Both the position numbers and the translations under genes were made by a program. A DNA stretch of 64,000 nucleotides from DASWLF01 sp963768765 (GTDB lineage Bacteria > Desulfobacterota > Desulfobaccia > Desulfobaccales > 0-14-0-80-60-11), in contig CAVYJK010000027.1 in NCBI GenBank assembly GCA_963768765.1, forward strand, positions 1-64,000. Reading direction: 5' to 3'. Below, piece by piece: positions 1 through 8,797 of this stretch. The notes under the pieces were generated by a model. That model saw only the letters and a list, made by a program, of their open reading frames with translations, searched no databases and was not told where the DNA came from. Position 1 is the first letter of the stretch. Every line of letters starts with the position of its first letter.

Positions 1-216
1 ATGAAAAGTTTCCGCCTCACCCTAGACCTCTGCCCCATTAAGGGGGAGGGGGGATCTTTTCGGAGCAGTCATTCATGGGCATTTAGTGCACGATAGGGCA
101 TGAAAAGTAACATAGGGCGGACTTGGCCCGCCATGTAGGGTGCGCTCGGCGCACCATTTGAAGCACAGGCGGGACGCCGGTGCCACCAATTTCTAAGAAC
201 TTTTCAAGGCAGGTCT
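1..216. other. Intergenic DNA with repeat fragments
   Basis: No gene is supported here. The first 60 bases carry a G-rich/C-rich piece (CCCCATTAAGGGGGAGGGG) like the repeat seen again near 16.1, 43.1, 48.1 and 51.9 kb. Positions 135-155 hold a palindrome (GGTGCGCTCGGCGCACC type) that recurs in variant form near 14.18, 48.19, 49.25 and 51.85 kb, followed at about 163-187 by a GCACAGGCGGGACGCC element also related to copies at 48.6 and 51.8 kb. Confidence 0.6.
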
Positions 217-1296
217 TCACCCCGACCTGAGAAGCAGGGCGTGGGCCGAAAGGCCGGCCCCGAAGGAGGCCATCAGGCACCAGTCCCCGGGCCTGACGCC
301 GTTATCCAGGATCTCCCGGAGGGTGAAGAGGACGGACGGGGACGACATGTTGCCGTAGCGGGCCAGGATCTCCCGGGTGTGGAGCAGCTTGTCAGCGGGC
401 AACCCCAACTCCCGGGCCATGGCGCTGATGACCTTCTCGCCGCCGCCGTGCAAGGCCCAGTGGGCGACGTCGGCTACCGTCAGGCCCTGGGTCGCAAGGA
501 CGCGGTTAACCGCCTCGGCCACGGCCCGGTTCACGATCTCGGACAGGGAGCCGGAGAGCTGGTTGTAAAGCTGGCCGTTCCTGTGGACGTACCGGATGGC
601 CTCCCGGTCTTCGGGCTGGTGGCGGCTGCCGGAGGCCACCATCTCCAGGCCCCCCGGGCGGGTCCAGAGGACGGCCGCGGCGGCCCCGTCCCCGAACAGG
701 GCGTTGGAAAGGATCAGGCTCGGATCGTTTCCCATCTGGAAGGTGGCGCTGCAGATCTCCACCGAGACCGAGAGGGCCGCGCCTTCCCCGGCGGCCCGGA
801 GGCACTCCTCGGCGGCCTGCAGGTTGGGGATGGCGCCGCCGCAGCCGCCGCCCACCAGGTCGTAGGCCCGGATATCCCGGCGCAGCCCCAGCCTCTCCAG
901 CAGGTAGCTGGACAACCCGGGGCACAGGTAGCCGGTGCAGGTATTCACCACCAGGGCCGAGACGTCCGGGGGCGAAAGCCCGGCGCGCCCCAGGGCATCC
1001 AGGGAGGCTCGGACGGAGAGGTCCACGGCCCACCGGGTGAAGCGCTGGATTCTCTGGTCCGGATCTTCCGTCACCAGGCAGTCGGGGCTGTCTACCGCGA
1101 AGCGGCGGCGCCGGATGCTGGGGTGGGCCAGGAATTTTCGCAGCATCCCCAGGGACCGGGGACTGAGTCGGCCGGAGAAGTGGCGCAGGAAAAAGTCCGC
1201 CGCTTCCCGCTGGTCCGCCTGATAGGGCGGCGCCGCGGTGGCGACCGAGGCCAGCCGCACCCGGCCGTTTTTCTCGATTCGCCTGAGGGTCATCAT
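217..1296 (-). CDS. Type III polyketide synthase (chalcone/stilbene synthase family)
   Basis: Thiolase-fold enzyme of 359 residues, the usual length for bacterial type III PKSs, which condense an acyl-CoA starter with malonyl-CoA units to make resorcinols, pyrones or similar small aromatics in the cytoplasm. The Cys-His-Asn triad is visible: C152 in VGGGCGGA, H283 in ALHGGGEKV, N316 in YGNMSSP. The C-terminal GAGLSAHALLL also fits the family. The start is a tandem ATGATG with a GGGAGGG ribosome site just upstream. It lies 19 bp after the B12-binding radical SAM gene on the same strand, so the two are probably one transcript and the radical SAM enzyme may tailor the polyketide. Starter and product cannot be read from the sequence. 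Confidence 0.9.
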   Translation of the reverse strand: MMTLRRIEKNGRVRLASVATAAPPYQADQREAADFFLRHFSGRLSPRSLGMLRKFLAHPSIRRRRFAVDSPDCLVTEDPDQRIQRFTRWAVDLSVRASLDALGRAGLSPPDVSALVVNTCTGYLCPGLSSYLLERLGLRRDIRAYDLVGGGCGGAIPNLQAAEECLRAAGEGAALSVSVEICSATFQMGNDPSLILSNALFGDGAAAAVLWTRPGGLEMVASGSRHQPEDREAIRYVHRNGQLYNQLSGSLSEIVNRAVAEAVNRVLATQGLTVADVAHWALHGGGEKVISAMARELGLPADKLLHTREILARYGNMSSPSVLFTLREILDNGVRPGDWCLMASFGAGLSAHALLLRSG

Positions 1297-1315
1297 CGCC
1301 GGTCCGCCCTCCCGG

Positions 1316-2746
1316 TCAGATATCTCGGCCCAAGGCCCGGACCACCCGACGGATTTGCCGGGTGTGGCGCCATAGGGGTGGTTTTAAAGGCAGCCGGCGG
1401 AACAGGCGGTTGACGGCCGGGAGCCAGGGGTGGCTGAGGGAGGCCGAATGCAGCAGGCTGAGATTCTCGGCCGCGGCCCGCCGCACCTGGTCCATGGTCC
1501 AGGCCAGGTCCAGCTCCGGGGAAAAATAGAACACCGGCTCCAGCATCTCCTGGGGCGAGGCGGACAGGACGCCTTGGGCCCGGGCGATCCTCTCCAACTC
1601 GGTGCCCGGATAGATGCGGATTCCCACGTTGAGGAAAGCCACATCGCCTGGGCGCAGGGTGCGCCGGGCGAACCGGATGGTTTGGGCCACCGTCTCCCGG
1701 GTCTCGCCGGGCCCTCCCAGCATAAACAGCCAGAAGCAGGGGAGGTTGCTGCGCCGCACCGCCGCCGCGGCCCTCTCCACCTCAGAGGCGGTGTAGCCTT
1801 TCCTCAGGCCGGCCAGGACGGCATCGGCGGCGCTCTCGGCGGTGACGCCCATCCCGATGAATCCGGCCCGTTCCATGGCATTAAGGAGCCGGTCGTCAAT
1901 GAAGGCCGGATTCAGCTCCAGGGTGGTGAGGCGCGACCGGTGGCGGACCCCGGCTAGCTGCTGGCAGACGGCCAGGGCATGGTCGTAGGGCGAGTTGAAG
2001 ACGTTATCCACGAATTCGATGTCCCGGCATCCCATGGCATTAAGGAGCGGCACCGCCGCCGCCACCTCCTCGGGCGCCACCAGGCGGTACTGTCGCCCTT
2101 CGCTGATGCCGTAGGTGCAGTAGACGCAGGGGAAGGGGCAGCCCCGCTTGGACTGGAGGGGCGCCGCGGCCAGAGCGGCGCCGTAGGCCTGGAGATCGAG
2201 CCAGCGGGAGAACCGGGGCAGGATGGCGGCACCGTTAAGTTCCCAGGTGTTGGCCGCGGCGCCCGTCCGGTAGCGGCCGTTCTCCAACCAGGCCAGCCGC
2301 GGCACCCGGTGGAGGTCGCCGCCGTTCCCCAGGGCGGCAAGCAGGGCGGGAAAGGCCACCTCCCCATCCCCCAGCACCGCAAAGGACGCCCCGGTGCGGC
2401 GCAACAGGGGCTCCGGCATGACCCCCACCGCGGGCCCTCCCAGGACCAGGGGGGCCCCGGTGAACTTCCTTACGGCCCGGGCCATTTGCGTCAGTTCGGT
2501 GACAAATTCCACCGGGGCCTCCAGGTCGTTGTTGTCCAGGTTGCGGACGGAAAGACCGACGACGTCGGGGGGAGACCCCTTAAGCGCCGTCGCCACGGCC
2601 CCTAGGGGGTCGCGCCGAAACATGAGATCCAGGAAGGAGACCCGGTGCCCCGCCCGCTCCGCCGCGTCCGCCACCATGCAAGCGCCGTAGGGGATGACCG
2701 GCATCGGGTGGATATTCCGGTTGGCGCAGATGATGAGGACGTCCAC
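1316..2746 (-). CDS. B12-binding domain radical SAM protein
   Basis: About 476 residues from the GTG at 2746, which has a GGGAG site in front; an in-frame ATG at 2797 would add 17 poorly conserved residues. The N-terminal half looks like a cobalamin-binding domain (ANRNIHPMPVIPYGACMVA, then LVLGGPAVGVMPEPLL). The radical SAM cluster motif is GCPFPCVYCTYG (C-x3-C-x2-C). The later LGGPGETRETVAQTIRFA and IYPGTELERIA stretches are typical of this class, whose members do methylations and ring or carbon-skeleton reactions. Upstream partner of the type III PKS gene with a 19-bp gap. Methylation or another modification of the PKS product is an inference from position. Confidence 0.85.
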   Translation of the reverse strand: MDVLIICANRNIHPMPVIPYGACMVADAAERAGHRVSFLDLMFRRDPLGAVATALKGSPPDVVGLSVRNLDNNDLEAPVEFVTELTQMARAVRKFTGAPLVLGGPAVGVMPEPLLRRTGASFAVLGDGEVAFPALLAALGNGGDLHRVPRLAWLENGRYRTGAAANTWELNGAAILPRFSRWLDLQAYGAALAAAPLQSKRGCPFPCVYCTYGISEGRQYRLVAPEEVAAAVPLLNAMGCRDIEFVDNVFNSPYDHALAVCQQLAGVRHRSRLTTLELNPAFIDDRLLNAMERAGFIGMGVTAESAADAVLAGLRKGYTASEVERAAAAVRRSNLPCFWLFMLGGPGETRETVAQTIRFARRTLRPGDVAFLNVGIRIYPGTELERIARAQGVLSASPQEMLEPVFYFSPELDLAWTMDQVRRAAAENLSLLHSASLSHPWLPAVNRLFRRLPLKPPLWRHTRQIRRVVRALGRDI

Positions 2747-2863
2747 AGGAGTCTCCCGCGGCTGCTGGCGGCCGGGTAACTTGTCAAAAATTACCACCGG
2801 CGGTCAAGTTTCCGCCCAGACTAAGGATTGGCCCAGGCGAGCAAACTTCTTCGATGAAAGTTA

Positions 2864-2879
2864 ATCACTATTAAGTGAT
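2864..2879. promoter_or_regulatory. Candidate operator palindrome
   Basis: ATCACT-ATTA-AGTGAT, a perfect 6-bp inverted repeat with a 4-bp spacer, in the 373-bp divergent gap (2747-3119) between the radical SAM gene and the TPR gene. It is AT-rich in GC-rich surroundings and well placed for a dimeric regulator, but no regulator gene is adjacent. Nothing else clear is seen in the gap. Confidence 0.3.
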
Positions 2880-3119
2880 AGACAACCTCACCCGGCCGGA
2901 ACCTCCCTCGCGGGAAGGCCGGTCCGTTTTGGGTCCGCCGCTAAGCCGTAGCGCCCGGAGACCGCATCCGCCAGGGCGGACTTGCGGCCACCGGCCGGTC
3001 GGCTTACGGTTTTTCGCAAATTGACCGGAGAATGTGGTAAGGTATATTGGCTCCTCGGTTTTCCGGTCCTCGTTATATTCCGCTGCTCGGCCGGCGAGCC
3101 GGAGGCGGTTGGGAATAAA

Positions 3120-4445
3120 ATGGCCAGCAACCTAAGAATCAGTTTAGCGAAGATATTGATCATCATGGGATTAGGGGCCGGGCTGGGGGGCCTGGCTGGG
3201 GGGCCCGGCCCATTCACCGGGTCGGTCCCAGCCCTGGCGGTTGAGCAACAGGCTCCAAGCCCTAAGGCTGGTGCGGCCGGGGGCGAAAAGCATTGGAAAT
3301 GGGAAAAGCCCTATAGAATAGACGTCTGGAGCGGGCTTAGCGTGGGTCTGGAGCGGGGGGGGCCAGAAGCCGGGAAGTCCATGGAGGCCTTTCAACACTT
3401 TTCGGAAGAACGGTATGATCAGGCTATTGCCGCCTACACCCAGGTTCTGGCGATAAACCCCAGGAATGGCATGGCATATTATTACCGGGGGCTAGCCCAC
3501 GGTTTCAAGGGGCAATACGACCAGGCCCTGGCCGACTTGAGCAAATACCTTGCACTGGACCCCAAGGGTGCCAAGGCATATTATAATCGGGGCGTGGCCT
3601 ATGCCAAGAAAGGCCAATACGATCAGGCCCTGGCGGACTTCAACCAGGCCCTGAAGCTGAGCCCCCGGGATGCGCAGGCCCACTACCTGCGAGGTTTTGC
3701 CTATTATAAAAAGGGCCAATCCGACCAGGCCAAAGCCGATTTGCAGACAGCCCTGAAGCTGGACCCCGAATATGTGGAGGAGGCCCGATCCCGGGGCGCC
3801 GGCGAGATGGATACCTACGGCGAGGTCCTCCAGGGGAAGAGGCAGCCCCCCGCCGCCCAGGCCGGGGAACCGGCGGCCAAAAAGACGGAAGCGCTCCACA
3901 AGCAGCAGGCCCTGGCCCTGGCCCGCAAAGGCAAGTACGATGAAGCCATCGCCGAGTTCGCCAAGGCCCTGGAGGCCAACCCCAAGGATGCGGAAGCCTA
4001 CAACAGCCGGGGCAGCACCTACACCCTGGAAGGCCGGTACGACCAGGCCCTGGCCGACTTTAACCAGGCCCTGGTGCTGAACCCCAAGTATGGCAAGGCC
4101 TATTACAACCGGGCCCTGGCTTACTACTACAAGGGCCAGTACGATCAGGCCCTGGCCGATCTGAACAAGGCCCTGGAGTTGAATCCCAAGGACGCGGAGG
4201 CCTACAACAACCGGGGCCTGGCTTATGACCAGCGAGGGCAATATGACCGGGCCGTATCCGATTTTGACCGGGCCCTGACCCTGAACCCGAAGCTGGCCGA
4301 CGCTTATCTCAACAAGGCCGCGGCCTGCGAAAAGGCCGGCCGGAAAGAGGAAGCCCGGGAGGCCTACGAGGCCTTTATCCGGAATGCTCCCCCCGGGGCT
4401 GCGGCCCAGGTGGAGGAGGTTAAAGCAAAGTTAAGCAAGCTATGA
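3120..4445 (+). CDS. Exported TPR-repeat protein
   Basis: Start chosen at ATG 3120 (441 aa), behind GGAGGCGGTTGGGA; the frame stays open further upstream but the encoded N-terminus there is not signal-like. Residues 1-40 contain a hydrophobic stretch (ILIIMGLGAGLGGLAGG), a signal peptide or anchor. About nine 34-residue TPR units follow in two blocks, four then five, separated by a charged linker; the units are very uniform (xGQYDQALADxxxALxLxPK). TPRs bind proteins, so this is probably a scaffold. Its stop overlaps the start of the kinase gene (ATGA), which implies translational coupling and a shared signalling or envelope function. Confidence 0.85.
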   Translation: MASNLRISLAKILIIMGLGAGLGGLAGGPGPFTGSVPALAVEQQAPSPKAGAAGGEKHWKWEKPYRIDVWSGLSVGLERGGPEAGKSMEAFQHFSEERYDQAIAAYTQVLAINPRNGMAYYYRGLAHGFKGQYDQALADLSKYLALDPKGAKAYYNRGVAYAKKGQYDQALADFNQALKLSPRDAQAHYLRGFAYYKKGQSDQAKADLQTALKLDPEYVEEARSRGAGEMDTYGEVLQGKRQPPAAQAGEPAAKKTEALHKQQALALARKGKYDEAIAEFAKALEANPKDAEAYNSRGSTYTLEGRYDQALADFNQALVLNPKYGKAYYNRALAYYYKGQYDQALADLNKALELNPKDAEAYNNRGLAYDQRGQYDRAVSDFDRALTLNPKLADAYLNKAAACEKAGRKEEAREAYEAFIRNAPPGAAAQVEEVKAKLSKL

Positions 4446-6442
4446 AGGCCATTCATCTGAAAAACTACAAGCTGATCAAGAAAATCGGCCAGGGCGGCAT
4501 GGGGGTGGTCTACCTGGCCGAGGACCTGTCCCTGGGCAGAATGGTGGCCTTAAAGATGTTAGCCCCTTACCTGGTGGAAGACCCGGAGATCATGGAGCGG
4601 TTCCAGGCCGAAGCCCGCAGCCAGGCCAGGCTGATCCACCCCAACATCATCATGGTTTATTCCTTTCAGGAAACGGAGGACCAGGCCTTTCTGGTGTTGG
4701 AATACATTGAGGGCGACACCCTGGAACACCGCATCAAGCGCCTGAAGCGGATCCCCACCGGCGAATCGGTGGAAATCTACCGGAAGATTTTGAGCGCCAT
4801 GGACTATGCCCACAGCAAGGGGGTGATCCACCGGGACATCAAGCCGGGTAACATCGGTTTTGCCTCGGATGACGTGGTCAAAATAATGGACTTCGGCATC
4901 GCCCTCAATACCGAGGAAAGCGGGCGGTTGACCAGAACCGGCCATATCCTGGGCACCCCCCAGTACATGGCCCCCGAACAGATTCTGGGCCAGGAGCTGG
5001 ACCTGCGGGTGGACATCTACGCCCTGGGTATAACGCTCTACGAGATGCTTACCGGCCGACTGCCCTTTGACAGCCACAGTGATTACGAAGTGCGGGTGGC
5101 CCAGATCAACCGTACCCCGCCGCCCCCCACTTCCTTCGGACACCCCGATATTACGCCGCCGTTGGAGGAAGTGATCCTCAAGGCCCTGGCCAAAGATCCG
5201 GGAGGGCGCTTTACCACTGCCGGGGAATTTCTCCAGGCCCTGGAAGACGCCGTGAGCCGGGAATATCTGATCACCAAGATCAGCAACGCCGACGCGGAAC
5301 GCTCCACCCGGGCCCTGGAGACGCCGGCAAGCTCCGGAGCCGCGAAGAAGACGCCACCGGGCGCCAGGGCCGCAGTGAAGAAGACGCCGCCAGACGCCAG
5401 GGCCGCAGTGAAGAAGACCCCGCCGGACGCCAGGGTCGCGGTGAAGAAGACGCCGCCAGGCGCCGGAGCCACGGTGAAGACGCCGCCGGCCGGCCCCGCC
5501 GTGGCTCCTCCCAAAGCAGATACGCCCTGGTCCTCCCAGGCAGAACGCAGTTGGTGGCGCGGCTGGCAGCCGTTGGTCTTAATCCCCTTGGCCTTCCTGG
5601 CCAGCCTGGTGACGCTGATGGTCTACCGCCCCGACTTCACCAGGTGGGGAACGCAGCAGGTTGCCGGGCCGGCTACGGAGTCCCGGACTGCCTCCAAGCC
5701 GGTGAGCCCCGGGACCGCCGCTTCCCAGGCGGTCCAGCCGGGAAAGCGGCCTGCCGCCGCCGAAGTGAAGGCCAGGCCGGAGGCCGGCGCCAAACCCCAG
5801 GAAGCCCAGGCGGTAAAGAGAGATGAGGTAAAAACCGCCACCGTGGCGGCCAGACCTGCCGCACCGGCGGCGACCACCAAGCCGGCCGAATCTCCGGAAC
5901 CGGTTAGACTCGCTGCTTCGCCGGCTATGGCCAAACCTGCCCTGGCTCCGGTGGAGAAAACCCAAGCTACCGCGCCACCGCCCCCGGCGGTTATCCCCGC
6001 GCCAGTTTCACCCTCCAGCCCGGCCGCCAGGCCTGCCGCCTTAAGCCAGCCTGCCAAGGATGACGGAAGTAAGGGGGAGCCGCAGGTGGTCGCTTCCCTG
6101 CCGCCGGCGGCAAAAAAGCCGGCGCCTAAACCCCCAGGGCCTGAACCTGAGGAAATACAGCAAGCCCTCAAGGCCAAACTGAAGGAAAACGGCTTTGCCG
6201 GAATCAAGGTGGATGTGGATAAAAACGGCAAGGTGCACCTTTCCGGCGGGGTCAAGAATCCCGATCAGAGGAACCGGGTGCTGGAAATCGTCAAATCTGC
6301 GGGGGTCGCCACCCTCATTGACGATAAAAGGTTGACGGTGGTGAAGCGAGTGGCGGAAAGGCCGGTGGAAAAGAGAATCAGGGAAAAGCCGGCGGAAATC
6401 ATGGAGCAGCCGCGGAAGCCGCTGCCCCCCAAGCTTGATTAG
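4442..6442 (+). CDS. Membrane-anchored Ser/Thr protein kinase with C-terminal BON domain
   Basis: Hanks-type kinase, 666 aa. Catalytic features are intact: glycine loop IGQGGMGVVY, K38 in VALKML, HRD at 130-132 (VIHRDIKPGN), DFG at 150 and GTPQYMAPEQ. Around residues 300-350 a tandem 11-residue repeat (KKTPPGARAAV type, at least four units, 33 bp at DNA level, about 5341-5480) precedes a single membrane segment near 376-393. A long Pro/Ala-rich extracytoplasmic linker then leads to a BON-like domain near 570-633 (VDVDKNGKVHLSGGV). The kinase therefore sits inside and the BON domain outside the inner membrane. Coupled by a 4-base overlap to the TPR gene. Substrates unknown. Confidence 0.9.
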   Translation: MKAIHLKNYKLIKKIGQGGMGVVYLAEDLSLGRMVALKMLAPYLVEDPEIMERFQAEARSQARLIHPNIIMVYSFQETEDQAFLVLEYIEGDTLEHRIKRLKRIPTGESVEIYRKILSAMDYAHSKGVIHRDIKPGNIGFASDDVVKIMDFGIALNTEESGRLTRTGHILGTPQYMAPEQILGQELDLRVDIYALGITLYEMLTGRLPFDSHSDYEVRVAQINRTPPPPTSFGHPDITPPLEEVILKALAKDPGGRFTTAGEFLQALEDAVSREYLITKISNADAERSTRALETPASSGAAKKTPPGARAAVKKTPPDARAAVKKTPPDARVAVKKTPPGAGATVKTPPAGPAVAPPKADTPWSSQAERSWWRGWQPLVLIPLAFLASLVTLMVYRPDFTRWGTQQVAGPATESRTASKPVSPGTAASQAVQPGKRPAAAEVKARPEAGAKPQEAQAVKRDEVKTATVAARPAAPAATTKPAESPEPVRLAASPAMAKPALAPVEKTQATAPPPPAVIPAPVSPSSPAARPAALSQPAKDDGSKGEPQVVASLPPAAKKPAPKPPGPEPEEIQQALKAKLKENGFAGIKVDVDKNGKVHLSGGVKNPDQRNRVLEIVKSAGVATLIDDKRLTVVKRVAERPVEKRIREKPAEIMEQPRKPLPPKLD

Positions 6443-6460
6443 CAGCCTTCTCGTTTAAGG

Positions 6461-7955
6461 TTAGGGCTGGGAAGGCAAACCCAGCCGGTAAATCTCAATC
6501 TCCTTGGTCCCCTTGGGAGTAGGCATCCGGCCGACAAACTCCGCCGCATAAGTTTTCTTTACCTGCTGATAGGTCTCCCGGCCCAGATAAACCGTCCCGG
6601 GTTCGGCCAGGGACTGCAGGCGGTTGGCAATAATCACGGGCTCACCCAGCACTGTATACTCCATCCTCTTTAAGGAGCCCATATATCCGGCCACCACCTC
6701 CCCCGTATTGACGCCCACCCGGATGGCGAACTTCTGGTCCTGCGGCAATTTGGCGCTGAACCGCTGTTGCTGCTCCAGCATCTGCAAGGCTGCAGCCACC
6801 GCCCTGGCAGGGTGGTCGGGGAAGGAGACCGGGGCCCCGAAGATGGCCACCAGCCCGTCTCCCACGTACTTGTCCAGGGTTCCCTCGCAGTTGAAGATAA
6901 TCTCCGTCATCAGGTTGAAGTAACGGCTCAGCAGGTCGGCAATCTGCTGGGGGTCGAGGTTCTCGCTCAACAGGGTGAAGCCTTTGATGTCAGAAAACAA
7001 CACCGTGGCGGTTAAGCGCTCGGTCTTTAAATAGATTTCCCCTTTGTCCATGCAATCTCTGGTTACCATCTCGGCTACCCGGGGCGACAGAAATCGCTCC
7101 AGGTTGCTCCTGATCATGGCTTCCCGATGGATTATCTCATTAAGCTCCACGTTCTCCAGGCCGGCGGCCACCTGGTTGGCAAACAGGGTGAGCAAGATCA
7201 GATCTTCGTCGCCGAACCTGCCGGGCAGCGGATCTTCCAGATAAATGGCGCCCAGTACCTGGCTCTCTTTGAGCAGGGGGGCGCAGATGGCCGACTGGAC
7301 GCCCCGGGTCAACATGGTCCTGGATGCCTCCAGGTCGGTGCCCACCAACAGGGATTTTTTTCTCCTTGAGCACCTGCTTGAGCACATCCTCGCTGTAAAA
7401 GACATTCCGGCCGCCGGTAACCATCTTCTCGGGCTTGCCGTCCGCATCCGTGAGCATCAAAACTCCCCGGGACGACTTGATGCTCTGCATGACCATCTCC
7501 ATCACCGCTTGCAGAAACTCGGTCAGATTGTCTTGGCCGACGAGCAGTTTGCTGAGTTGCTGGAGGATAAGGTAATTGGAATCGATGGTCTTGCGGTGGT
7601 CCAGTTGGAAGTCGCTGACCACGTAATCCAGGGGATTAATGGTCTTGGTCAGCTGACTTTCAAAGACCAGGGTGCTCAGCCCGATGGTGATGCGGTCGCC
7701 GTGGGTCAGCTGAGCCTTGGTTATCTGCTGATCGTTGACCCAGATGCCATTAACGCTGCCCAGGTCCTCGACAAAGTAGGCCTGGTTTTCGATAAAAATC
7801 CTGGCGTGGCGGCGAGAAACCGTGTTGTCGCTGAGGTTGACGTCATTGAATATTCCCGCAACGGGGTCATTCCTGCCGATGAAGACCTCTTTTTCGAAGA
7901 GGTTTAAGACCTCCTCCTCATCTTCCTCGGGTTTATTAACCACCAGCCTGACCAT
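6461..7955 (-). CDS. FHA-GAF-adenylate/guanylate cyclase (frameshifted as given)
   Basis: Class III nucleotide cyclase with an N-terminal FHA domain (FIGRNDPVAG, SRRHARIF, GSVNGIWVND), a central GAF domain (SSRGVLMLTDADG to GAIYLEDPLPGRF) and a C-terminal cyclase domain (VLFSDIKGFTLLSE, DKYVGDGLVAIFGAP, RVGVNTGEVVAGYMG). Start ATG 7955 has a strong GGAGGTGG site 7 bases upstream. The reading frame shifts by one base inside an A7 run (plus-strand T7, 7355-7361): removing one base joins LKEK to SLLVGTDLEAS and restores an intact GAF domain. It follows the kinase gene tail to tail; an FHA domain reading phosphothreonine next to a Ser/Thr kinase suggests a phosphorylation-to-second-messenger link, by inference. 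Either a sequence error, a mutation or slippage at the A7 run. Confidence 0.85.
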
Positions 7956-8220
7956 CCGATCCACCTCCGCAACAGGACCCCGGGCCCTGGAAGCTAGGTC
8001 AATTCGGCATCTTAGTTCAACCTGAAGGAAGGGCAGGCTCTCCGCTTGCCGGAAAACCTGGATTCCCCCCTCGTCAACATTTACGTCCCCAGCGATATGG
8101 GGTCTTGAAACCGCCGTACGGATTCTCTTTTTTCTTACTGTTTTCTTATGCCTGGCGTCAACTTTTAAAACGAGGTTGGGGTAAGCAAATGGTAGACCTT
8201 GGCCCCCAGGCAAAGGGGGC

Positions 8221-8433
8221 GGGGCCTTTCAACAGGCCGGGGCCCGCAGCGTCATGGTGGCCTTGTGGAACATCCCGGTGGAGGAATCCAGGAAGTTTTA
8301 CGTCACTTTTTATAAGACCTTGAAAGACGGGAAACCCAAGATGGAGGCCTTAAAGGCGGCGCGCCAGGCGGTGCGGGCCCAAGAACCGCACCCCTACTTC
8401 TGGGCCGGACTATCCCTCTTTGGCGAAGGATGA
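8221..8433 (+). pseudogene. CHAT-domain protease C-terminal remnant
   Basis: The frame from about 8221 to the TGA at 8431-8433 encodes a recognisable CHAT (caspase-like, HetF-associated) C-terminus: FQQAGARSVMVALWNIPVE, then a KMEALKAARQAVRAQE helix and HPYFWAGLSLFGEG. Only about 70 residues remain and the catalytic His/Cys region is absent, with no start codon or ribosome site, so this is a decayed fragment rather than a gene. It sits between the cyclase gene and tRNA-Ala. CHAT proteins are often linked to TPR proteins in defence or signalling; the rest of this one is not in the window. Confidence 0.7.
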
Positions 8434-8548
8434 AGTCAAGGCAGCCGGCTCCTCCCGAATCGGTGCCCCTTATTGGCACCGGGACTAAAAACAGCAAAGG
8501 CAAGTCCGACTGACCATCGGTAACTTGCCTTATTTATTACATAAATTA

Positions 8549-8624
<76 letters not shown>

Positions 8625-8764
8625 ACGCCCCAATTGTAATTAACAAAACAGCTTGAACCTGTCAAGCCCCGGAACCGGCAAATTGCCCGGTAAGTTAGCC
8701 GCCGCCCCCAAATTGCCTGGCCGCCACTGGTTCAGACTGGGAGGCAGGCCACTAGGCGTCGAAA

Positions 8765-8797
8765 TTGCGCTGAAGGCCGGCGCAATTTTGCTATAAT
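8765..8797 (+). promoter_or_regulatory. Candidate sigma-70 promoter
   Basis: Perfect -10 TATAAT at 8792-8797 upstream of the glycosyltransferase genes. The -35 is poor: TTGCGC at 8765-8770 is 21 bases away, and GCTGAA at the ideal 17-base spacing does not match well. The -10 overlaps the first possible ATG (8796), so transcripts from here would lack that codon. Confidence 0.35.

Noticed and set aside
241..1413. Long plus-strand open frame of about 390 codons opposite the polyketide synthase.
   Set aside because: It is the antisense of a gene with intact catalytic residues, is low-complexity Gly/Pro/His-rich, and matches no family. Same reasoning removed similar long antisense frames, for example 37213-38847 and 46133-47263.
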